NCBI GenBank assembly: GCA_025464695.1
Contig: JAODNQ010000253.1
Location: 1-10,842, forward strand
Direction of reading: 5' to 3'
DNA: 10,842 bases
DNA from: Frankiales bacterium
Lineage (GTDB): Bacteria; Actinomycetota; Actinomycetes; Mycobacteriales; SCTD01
Part shown: positions 6,210 through 10,842 of the stretch, piece after piece
How positions within the stretch are numbered: position 1 is the stretch's first letter
Layout: each line of letters opens with the position of its first letter
Position numbers and translations under genes: made by a program
Notes under the pieces: generated by a model
What the model saw: the letters and a program-made list of their open reading frames with translations, nothing else
What the model was told of the DNA's origin: nothing
Databases searched by the model: none

Positions 6210-7394
6210 TCAGGCCGCCTCGGCGAACGCCACGGCCTCCTCGAACGGCTGTCCCACCCGGCGGCGCAGCTTCGGGGTGCGGCCGGGCAGCCCGACGCCG
6301 ACCGCCCCGACCAGCAGGTCCTGCTCCCGGTACAGGGCCAGCCACCGGTCGCCGGCAGGGTCGCCGACCAGCCGCACGTCGTCGCCCCGGCAGTCGCCGA
6401 GCAGGTGGACCTTGGTGCCGTACCACTCGGTCCAGACGAACGGGACGGGCGCGTAGGCGACGGCGGCTCCGGTGACGGCGTTGCGCGCCGCGAGCGCCCC
6501 CTGCTCGGCCGCGGCGGTCCAGTGCTCCAGCCGCCGGGTGCCGCCGCCGGGCGTGCGCCAGCGGGCGACGTCGCCCGCGGCCCACACGCCCGGCGCCGCG
6601 CACAGGCTCGCGTCGCAGACGACGCCGTCGTCGAGGGTGAGGCCACTGCCCTCGAGCCACCCGGTGACCGGCGTCGCGCCGGTGCCGACCACGACGAGGT
6701 CGGCGTCCAGGGTGCTGCCGTCGGAGAGCCGGACGCCGGTCACGCGGTCGTCGCCCAGGACCTCCGAGAGGGAGGTGCCGAGCCGCAGGTCGGTGCCGGC
6801 GCGCCCGTGCAGGGCGCACAGCAGGCCGGCGACCTCCTCGCCGAGCGCCCGGACGAGCGGCTGCGGCGCGGCCTCGAGGAGGGTCACGGGCAGGCCCCGG
6901 GCGCGGACGGCGCTCGCCACCTCCGAGCCGACGAAGCCCGCCCCGACGACGACGGTGCGGGCACCTGCGTCCAGGGCGGCGCGGACGGCGCGGGCGTCGT
7001 CCAGGGTGCGCAGCACGCGCACGCCCGGCAGGTCGCGGCCCGGCACGCTGGCGGGGAGGGTGCGGGCGTGCGCCCCGGTGGCCACGACGAGGGCGTCGTA
7101 GGACACGCGCTCCTGCCCGAGGTGCAGCTCCCGAGCCTCGACGTCCAGGCCGGTGGCGGGGCTGCCGAGGCGGAGGTCGACGTCGAGCGCGTCGAGGGCG
7201 GCCTCGTCGAGCAGGTGCGGCACGACCTCTTCGCCCGGGGCGAGGCACGCCTTGCTCAACGGCGGACGGTCGTAGGGCAGGTGCTCCTCCGCCCCGACCA
7301 GCACGACCTCGCCCGTGTGGCCCTCGCGCCGGGCGGTCTCGACGGCCCGCAATCCGGCCAGGGAGGCCCCCACGACGACGAGGCGCTCTCCCAC
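6210..7394 (-). CDS. FAD-dependent NAD(P)H:ferredoxin reductase (P450 redox partner)
   Basis: This 394-residue flavoprotein should pass electrons from NAD(P)H to the adjacent ferredoxin. An N-terminal FAD dinucleotide fold is seen in VVVGASLAGLRAVE (6-19), with Ser in place of the middle Gly as in many rhodocoxin/putidaredoxin-reductase relatives. Then come YDRPPLSK (41-48), the ATGA strand (105-108), the NAD(P)H-binding GAGFVGSE (151-158), the second FAD contact VWAAGDVA (270-277) and the C-terminal reductase domain with EHWTAAAEQG (300-309) and FVWTEWYG (319-326). Glu158 at the end of the nucleotide strand is usual for NADH-using relatives, but preference cannot be settled here. Length is normal for the family. 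The GTG start overlaps the ferredoxin stop (TAGTG read on the minus strand), implying coupled synthesis of the two partners. The frame stays open far upstream through the ferredoxin and P450 genes, but that is a shadow. Confidence 0.93.
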   Translation of the reverse strand: MGERLVVVGASLAGLRAVETARREGHTGEVVLVGAEEHLPYDRPPLSKACLAPGEEVVPHLLDEAALDALDVDLRLGSPATGLDVEARELHLGQERVSYDALVVATGAHARTLPASVPGRDLPGVRVLRTLDDARAVRAALDAGARTVVVGAGFVGSEVASAVRARGLPVTLLEAAPQPLVRALGEEVAGLLCALHGRAGTDLRLGTSLSEVLGDDRVTGVRLSDGSTLDADLVVVGTGATPVTGWLEGSGLTLDDGVVCDASLCAAPGVWAAGDVARWRTPGGGTRRLEHWTAAAEQGALAARNAVTGAAVAYAPVPFVWTEWYGTKVHLLGDCRGDDVRLVGDPAGDRWLALYREQDLLVGAVGVGLPGRTPKLRRRVGQPFEEAVAFAEAA

Positions 7395-7585
7395 TAGTCC
7401 GCCAGGGACAGCGCGCCGGTGGGGCAGGCCGCGACGGCCTCCTCGATCAGCGCGCGCCGGTCGGCCGGCTGCTCGGGGGCGAGCACGACGAGCGCGCCGT
7501 CGTCCCCGACCTCGAACACGTCGGGCGCGACCGACTCGCACATGCCGATGCTCGAGCACTTGCCCTCGTCCAGGACGATGCGCAC
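7394..7585 (-). CDS. [3Fe-4S]-type ferredoxin of a P450 system
   Basis: This acidic 63-residue ferredoxin has cluster residues C10 and C16 (CSSIGMC) and C54 in ACPTGAL. The spacing C-x5-C...CP leaves the usual second Cys of a [4Fe-4S] site replaced by Ile13, which predicts a [3Fe-4S] cluster. The APDVFEV segment (20-26) is typical of actinobacterial P450 ferredoxins. It should carry electrons from the reductase encoded just downstream to the P450 encoded just upstream. The GTG start lies 3 nt after the P450 stop and has a strong GAGGAGG, formed by the last P450 codons, 8 nt before it. Its stop overlaps the reductase start. The cluster type is inferred from cysteine spacing only. Confidence 0.93.
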   Translation of the reverse strand: MRIVLDEGKCSSIGMCESVAPDVFEVGDDGALVVLAPEQPADRRALIEEAVAACPTGALSLAD

Positions 7586-7588
7586 GGT

Positions 7589-8881
7589 CTAGACCTCCTC
7601 GGGCGTGAACGTCACGGGCAGGGACTGCACCGTGTGGAAGAAGTTGCCGGTGCCGTAGACGGGCTCGCCCGTCACCCGGATGTCGGGCAGCCGGGTCAGC
7701 AGCTCGCGGTAGACGGCGGCCAGCTGGCGACGGGCCAGCTGGTTGCCGAGGCAGTGGTGGATGCCGCCCCCGCCGAAGCCGACGTGCGGGTTGGGGCTGC
7801 GGGAGAGGTCGAAGCGCTCGGGGGCCTCGAAGACGGTCTCGTCGAAGTTCGCCGACGAGTAGAACAGCACCACCTTGTCGCCCCCCGTGATGCGCTGGCC
7901 GTCGAGCTCGCAGTCGCGGGCGGCGGTCCGGCGGAACGTCATGATCGGGGTCGCCCAGCGGACGATCTCCTCGACCGCGGCGGGCAGCCGCGCGTCGAGG
8001 TCCTCGACCAGCCAGGCCCGCTGGTCGGGGAAGTCCGTCAGCGCCTTCATGGCGTGGCTGGTGCTCTGCCGGGTGGTGTCGTTGCCCGCCACCATGAGCA
8101 GGCCGAAGAAGCTCGTGATCTCCTCGTCGGTGAGGCGCTCGCCGTCGACCTCGGCCTGCACGAGCGCCGTCAGCAGGTCGTCCTGCGGCTCCGCGCGACG
8201 CGCCGCGATCAGCTCGCCCGCGATCCCCGCCATCGTCAGCGTGCTCTCGAACAGCCGCGTCATCGGCTCGGCGCCCTGCATCAGCTCCGGGTCGCGCCAG
8301 CCGCCGGCGAACTGCACCTCGTGCGCGATGGTCCGCCGGTACTGCTCCGGGATCCCGACCATGTCGCAGATGTTGTGCATGGGGACGAGGGCGCTGACGT
8401 GCTCGACGAAGTCGGCCTGCCCGAGCGGGGCGAGGTCGTCGACGATGCGCTTCGCGTTCGCGCGGATGCGGTCGTCGGTGCGGGCCATCTGCTTGGGCGT
8501 GAAGGCGCTCGACAGCAGCCGCCGCACCTTGGTGTGCCGCGGCGGGTCCATCGCGATGAAGCCCTGCGCGGCGTCGAGCAGCTCCTGCGGCATCGACTCG
8601 AACACGATGCCCTCGCCCGACAGGAAGTCCTCGTGGCGCTTCGTCACCTCGACCAGGTGCCGGTGCGTGACGACGGCCCAGAACCCCTGGTCGTTCGGGT
8701 CCTCGAACAGGCCGTTCTCGACCGGCCGGTGCCACGTGACCGGGCGCTCGCGCCGCAGCAGCGCGAAGGTGCGCTCCCGCTCCTGCGCGGTCGAGGCCCA
8801 GAAGGCGTTCGACGACAGGTCGGTTGCGTCGTAGGCCCGGGTGGCGCGCTCTGTCGGCGCTCCCTGCAACGTCTCGGTCAT
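7589..8881 (-). CDS. Cytochrome P450 monooxygenase (class I bacterial)
   Basis: This soluble 430-residue P450 is of normal bacterial length and has no membrane anchor. All hallmarks are present: helix [19 protein letters not shown] (112-129), the oxygen-activating I-helix AGNDTT (265-270), the K-helix ExxR at E305-R308, and the heme loop [11 protein letters not shown] (369-379) with the thiolate ligand C377. The heme loop and the TFRRTA (325-330) and [11 protein letters not shown] (341-351) segments recall the CYP124/125/142-like group that hydroxylates steroids, terpenoids or branched fatty chains. That is a resemblance from memory, not an assignment. ATG at 8881 has GAGGAG 5 nt upstream (8887-8892). 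The gene heads the P450-ferredoxin-reductase operon and is divergent from a TetR gene across a 108-nt control region, so repression by that regulator, released by a substrate-like ligand, is likely. Confidence 0.95.
   Translation of the reverse strand: MTETLQGAPTERATRAYDATDLSSNAFWASTAQERERTFALLRRERPVTWHRPVENGLFEDPNDQGFWAVVTHRHLVEVTKRHEDFLSGEGIVFESMPQELLDAAQGFIAMDPPRHTKVRRLLSSAFTPKQMARTDDRIRANAKRIVDDLAPLGQADFVEHVSALVPMHNICDMVGIPEQYRRTIAHEVQFAGGWRDPELMQGAEPMTRLFESTLTMAGIAGELIAARRAEPQDDLLTALVQAEVDGERLTDEEITSFFGLLMVAGNDTTRQSTSHAMKALTDFPDQRAWLVEDLDARLPAAVEEIVRWATPIMTFRRTAARDCELDGQRITGGDKVVLFYSSANFDETVFEAPERFDLSRSPNPHVGFGGGGIHHCLGNQLARRQLAAVYRELLTRLPDIRVTGEPVYGTGNFFHTVQSLPVTFTPEEV
7594..7600 (-). 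promoter_or_regulatory. Ribosome binding site of the ferredoxin inside the P450 3' end
   Basis: Read on the minus strand this is GAGGAGG, 8 nt before the ferredoxin GTG. It also encodes the final Glu-Glu of the P450, so ferredoxin translation probably depends on ribosomes finishing the P450. It fixes the ferredoxin start at 7585. Confidence 0.75.
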
Positions 8882-8896
8882 GCGCGCTCCTCACGA

Positions 8897-8969
8897 GTGG
8901 TGTTGACCACACGTTGACACAGCCTGGCTGTTTGTCAACGACGGGACGCAGTCGGCTGCTGCGTCAACG
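8897..8969. promoter_or_regulatory. Divergent operator region with four GTTGAC half-sites and nested dyads
   Basis: The P450-tetR intergenic region holds GTTGAC at 8902-8907 and 8913-8918 (plus strand) and its complement GTCAAC at 8934-8939 and 8963-8968. The inner pair forms an exact 8-bp inverted repeat, CGTTGACA (8912-8919) and TGTCAACG (8933-8940), around a second dyad CAGCC-T-GGCTG (8920-8930). A further inverted repeat, GACGCAG (8945-8951) and CTGCGTC (8959-8965), lies nearer tetR, and GTGGT/ACCAC (8897-8910) nearer the P450. I infer operators for the TetR protein acting on both genes. TTGACA inside the sites could also serve as a -35, but no good TANNNT follows at normal spacing on either strand. 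Confidence 0.65.
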
Positions 8970-8989
8970 CCCCGTGAGAGGCTGCCCGG

Positions 8990-9589
8990 GTGACTGTCGA
9001 GCCGCTGCGGGCGAGCTTCCGCCGCAAGGTGCGCGACACCGCGCTCGACGTGGTGCGCGCCCTGGTGCTCGAGCACGGCTGGGACGGCGTCCGGATGGGC
9101 GAGGTGGCGCGGCGCACCGGCGTGTCCCGGCCGACGCTCTACAAGGAGTTCGGCGACCGGCAGGGGCTGGGCGAGGCGCTGCTGCTGCAGGAGACCGAGC
9201 GGTTCCTCGTCGGCGTCCAGCAGGTCGTCGCCGACCACGCCGCCGACCCGGCGACCGGGGTCCTGCAGGCGGTCCGCTACACGCTCGACGAGGCCACCCG
9301 CAGCCCCCTGCTGCACGCCGTCCTCACCAGCACCCGCGGCGACGACGTCGGCCTGGTGCCGCTGCTGGCCACCTCCGCGCCGCTGCTGCGGCGGGCCGTC
9401 GAGGTGCTCGTCGCGGCCCTCGGCCCGCTGCTGCCCGGTACCCCGCCGGAGGTGCTGGGCGAGGTCGCCGACACGCTGGTGCGGCTGTGCGTGAGCTACC
9501 TCGTGCAGCCGGCAGGGGACCCGGAGGAGACGTCGCAGAAGCTGGCCCGGGTGGCCCGGCGCTGCCTCGCCCTGCCCGACCCGGGCTGA
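8990..9589 (+). CDS. TetR/AcrR-family transcriptional regulator
   Basis: This 199-residue protein has the family plan. An N-terminal three-helix DNA-binding domain (about 10-57) contains the helix-turn-helix MGEVARRTGVSRPTLYKEFG (36-55). A variable helical C-terminal ligand and dimer domain follows, which cannot be matched to a ligand. GTG at 8990 is supported by GAGAGG (8976-8981) 8 nt upstream and by the helix-turn-helix beginning at a normal distance. The gene is divergent from the P450 operon, and the region between them is rich in inverted repeats, which is the classic arrangement for a local repressor that also controls itself. It converges on the carbonic anhydrase gene across a 26-nt GC-rich gap. 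Confidence 0.92.
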   Translation: MTVEPLRASFRRKVRDTALDVVRALVLEHGWDGVRMGEVARRTGVSRPTLYKEFGDRQGLGEALLLQETERFLVGVQQVVADHAADPATGVLQAVRYTLDEATRSPLLHAVLTSTRGDDVGLVPLLATSAPLLRRAVEVLVAALGPLLPGTPPEVLGEVADTLVRLCVSYLVQPAGDPEETSQKLARVARRCLALPDPG

Positions 9590-9608
9590 CCGGCCGGCCC
9601 CGGGCCCG
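9582..9608. terminator. Possible GC-rich bidirectional terminator between tetR and carbonic anhydrase
   Basis: CGGGC (9582-9586, overlapping the end of tetR) can pair with GCCCG (9604-9608), with the palindrome CCGGCCGG (9590-9597) between them; other foldings such as GGCC-CCG-GGCC (9596-9606) compete. There is no T-tract. The position between two convergent genes is the main support. Confidence 0.3.
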
Positions 9609-9615
9609 CCCGCTC

Positions 9616-10113
9616 CTACGCCGCGTCGACCTCGCGCAGGACCCCGGTGCGGACGTCGTAGACGAAGCCGCGCACGGACGTCTTGACCGGGATGGACGGC
9701 TCGGCGTGGATGCGGGCGATGCTCTGCCGGACGTCCTCGTCGAGGTCGGTGAACGCCTCCGCCGCCCACGTCGGGCGGACGCCGGTGTCGGCCGCGATCG
9801 CGTCGCGGAACTCCTGGTCCGTGAAGGTCAGCATCCCGCAGTCGGTGTGGTGGACGAGCACGATCTCCGTCGTCCCGAGCAGGCGCTGGCTGATGGCCAG
9901 CGACCGGAGCTCGTCCTGCGTCACGACGCCGCCGGCGTTGCGGATCACGTGCGCGTCGCCCTCGGACAGGCCGAGCAGTCCGTACACGTTCAGCCGGGCG
10001 TCCATGCACGCCACGACCGCGACGTCCTTCGCCGGGAGCAGGGGCAGGTCGCCCTTGTCGAAGGCGGCGGCGTAGGCCCGGGCGTTCTCAAGCAGGGTGT
10101 CGGTGGTGCTCAT
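9616..10113 (-). CDS. Beta-carbonic anhydrase
   Basis: This 165-residue cytoplasmic zinc enzyme interconverts CO2 and bicarbonate, supplying bicarbonate for carboxylases and pH balance. The zinc ligands are clear: C36 in CMDAR (36-40), which also gives the Asp38-Arg40 dyad, and H89-T-D-C92 in LVHHTDCGM. VIRNAGG (56-62) and SLAISQRLLGT (71-81) are further family signatures. The length and almost every motif agree with the small mycobacterial enzyme Rv1284 as I remember it (for example DCGMLTFTD and TGVRPTW/TGIRPTW), so it is probably the ortholog of that type. ATG at 10113 has GGAG 6 nt upstream. It is probably monocistronic: it converges on tetR, and the gene upstream on the same strand is separated by 107 nt with two strong hairpins. 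Confidence 0.95.
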   Translation of the reverse strand: MSTTDTLLENARAYAAAFDKGDLPLLPAKDVAVVACMDARLNVYGLLGLSEGDAHVIRNAGGVVTQDELRSLAISQRLLGTTEIVLVHHTDCGMLTFTDQEFRDAIAADTGVRPTWAAEAFTDLDEDVRQSIARIHAEPSIPVKTSVRGFVYDVRTGVLREVDAA

Positions 10114-10147
10114 GCGGTGCTCCGGTCCGAGGGTCGTGCGGGGTGCG

Positions 10148-10163
10148 GCGGACGGTCGTCCGC
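10148..10163 (-). other. Short hairpin upstream of carbonic anhydrase
   Basis: GCGGACG (10148-10154) and CGTCCGC (10157-10163) are perfect 7-nt arms separated by GT; a real loop would open to about four bases. It lies 35 nt upstream of the carbonic anhydrase start. It may be an operator for that gene or a second part of the terminator of the preceding gene. Confidence 0.35.
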
Positions 10164-10171
10164 TGCAGTCA

Positions 10172-10200
10172 CGGTCGGACCCGGCGCACCGGGACGACCG
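10172..10200 (-). terminator. Strong hairpin, likely terminator of the gene ending at 10221
   Basis: CGGTCG (10172-10177) pairs with CGACCG (10195-10200), and inside it CCCGG (10180-10184) pairs with CCGGG (10189-10193) around a CGCA loop, leaving a GA/A internal bulge. Eleven base pairs, nearly all G-C, begin 20 nt after the TAG on the minus strand. No U-tract follows, which is common for high-GC actinobacteria. Confidence 0.5.
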
Positions 10201-10220
10201 CGGGGTCGAGGGTCCGTCGC

Positions 10221-10842
10221 CTAGGAGGTCTCGCGCAGCACGGGCGGGACGGCCTGGCGGCGGACGGGGGTGAGCGCTCCCGCGGCGGCCCACGCGGGCA
10301 GGCCGGAGGTGTGCGCGCCGTGCGGGTCGAGGCCGGCCGGGAACACGCCGGCACCTCCGGCGGCGTAGGTGCTGACGGTCGGGCTGGGGACCGACCTGCG
10401 CCAGGCGACGAGGCCGGCCACGGACGGGCGCTCGCCCGGCAGGACGCGCAGGGCCTGCCGGTAGGCGAGGGCGAGCGGGTCCTCGAGGGGGGCGCCGGTG
10501 AGGAGCAGGACGCTGCCGCCGCGCGCCGCGTCGACCAGGGACGGGGCCACCAGCCACGGCAGCACGACCACGCCGCCCAGGGGCGCGACCGCCTCGCCCG
10601 CGGCCAGCGCGCCGAGGGCGTGCTCCCACGACGTGGCGACGTAGACGACGTCGGCCGGGAGGGGCCGGGCAGCGGTGCGGACGTCCACGACGCGGCTGCC
10701 GGGCAGCTGCGCCGCGACGGCGCGACCGCGGGGGTCGGCGTCCACGAGGACGACGACCCGGGCCAGCCCGGGCCGGAGCAGGGCGGCCGCCGGGGGGAGC
10801 GCGGGGGAAGCAGTGGTGCCGCCGCCCAGCAGGCCGCCGACC
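10221..10842 (-). CDS. Hypothetical protein, 5'-incomplete; weak cell-wall-binding-repeat-2-like stretch
   Basis: The frame is open from the right edge of the window to the TAG at 10221-10223, giving at least 206 residues of a protein whose start is outside. A GTG at 10745 would leave 174 residues, but the in-frame sequence before it (LARVVVLVDADPRG) looks like a continuing strand and loop, so the start is probably further upstream. The part from ADVVYVATSWEHALGALAAG to GGVVVLP recalls the 'VYVA...DALAAGPLA...GPVLL' rhythm of cell wall binding repeat 2, and SVLLLTG suggests a second strand of similar type. The match is loose. The C-terminus is Gly/Ala/Pro-rich without a membrane anchor. No function is claimed. 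The strong hairpin just after its stop suggests it ends a transcript. Confidence 0.6.
   Translation of the reverse strand, partial: VGGLLGGGTTASPALPPAAALLRPGLARVVVLVDADPRGRAVAAQLPGSRVVDVRTAARPLPADVVYVATSWEHALGALAAGEAVAPLGGVVVLPWLVAPSLVDAARGGSVLLLTGAPLEDPLALAYRQALRVLPGERPSVAGLVAWRRSVPSPTVSTYAAGGAGVFPAGLDPHGAHTSGLPAWAAAGALTPVRRQAVPPVLRETS

Noticed and set aside
5229..7397. 722-residue plus-strand ORF running across the HDO, CDGSH and reductase genes.
   Set aside because: Composition is typical of GC-rich antisense or off-frame sequence, with no domain, and the genes on the correct frames explain the region fully.
7395..8912. Reductase frame open through the ferredoxin and P450 region, suggesting a 900-residue fusion.
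   Set aside because: Upstream of 7394 it reads as Arg/Ala/Gly-rich shadow of the P450 and ferredoxin, which have all their motifs in their own frames.
7634..8917. Long plus-strand ORF antisense to the P450.
   Set aside because: It is a codon-bias shadow of the P450; no motifs, and a start with no ribosome binding site.
8914..8919. TTGACA as a -35 element for tetR, with the mirrored copy at 8933-8938 for the P450.
   Set aside because: At 16-19 nt spacing neither strand has a TANNNT-type -10, and the hexamers recur as symmetric GTTGAC half-sites, so an operator reading is preferred.

Overview
The window comes from the chromosome of a high-GC actinobacterium. By eye G+C is well above 70%, codon third positions are almost all G or C, many starts are GTG, and genes are packed with 1-4 nt stop/start overlaps. 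The glnE type, a small beta-carbonic anhydrase close to mycobacterial Rv1284, and a P450/ferredoxin/reductase cassette with a TetR regulator all fit Actinomycetota. The genus cannot be fixed from the sequence. No tRNA, rRNA, IS element or CRISPR array was seen, and no gene-free stretch reaches 300 bases; the largest gaps are about 107-108 nt.

Layout, left to right. (1) 1-1146 (+): the 3' part of glnE, with its start outside the window. It overlaps (GTGA) an epoxide-hydrolase-like alpha/beta hydrolase at 1143-2099 (+). (2) 2114-2959 (-): a putative GT-A-type glycosyltransferase, convergent with the hydrolase and divergent from the next operon. (3) 3026-5997 (+): a tightly coupled operon of DUF1990 protein A, a possible 27-codon linker ORF, DUF1990 protein B, a DUF1905/YdeI-type small protein, and a heme-oxygenase-like diiron oxidase (HDO). 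Every junction is a stop/start overlap. (4) 5994-8881 (-): a class I cytochrome P450 system transcribed leftward: P450, then a [3Fe-4S]-type ferredoxin, then an FAD/NAD(P)H ferredoxin reductase, then a small CDGSH iron-sulfur protein. The CDGSH stop and the HDO stop share one CTAG. (5) 8882-8989: a divergent control region with four GTTGAC half-sites and nested dyads, followed by a TetR-family regulator at 8990-9589 (+). (6) 9616-10113 (-): a beta-carbonic anhydrase, convergent with tetR. (7) 10172-10200: a strong hairpin, probably the terminator of an unidentified 5'-incomplete gene at 10221-10842 (-).

How the parts may work together. The P450, ferredoxin and reductase form a complete electron path from NAD(P)H through FAD and Fe-S to heme, probably controlled by the divergent TetR protein. 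Its substrate is not evident. The operon at 3026-5997 is the least explained part. It ends in a candidate diiron oxygenase with a complete predicted ligand set, preceded by three proteins of uncharacterised families, and it meets the CDGSH gene tail to tail. Whether the HDO, the CDGSH protein and the DUF1990 pair form one functional module is inference from position.
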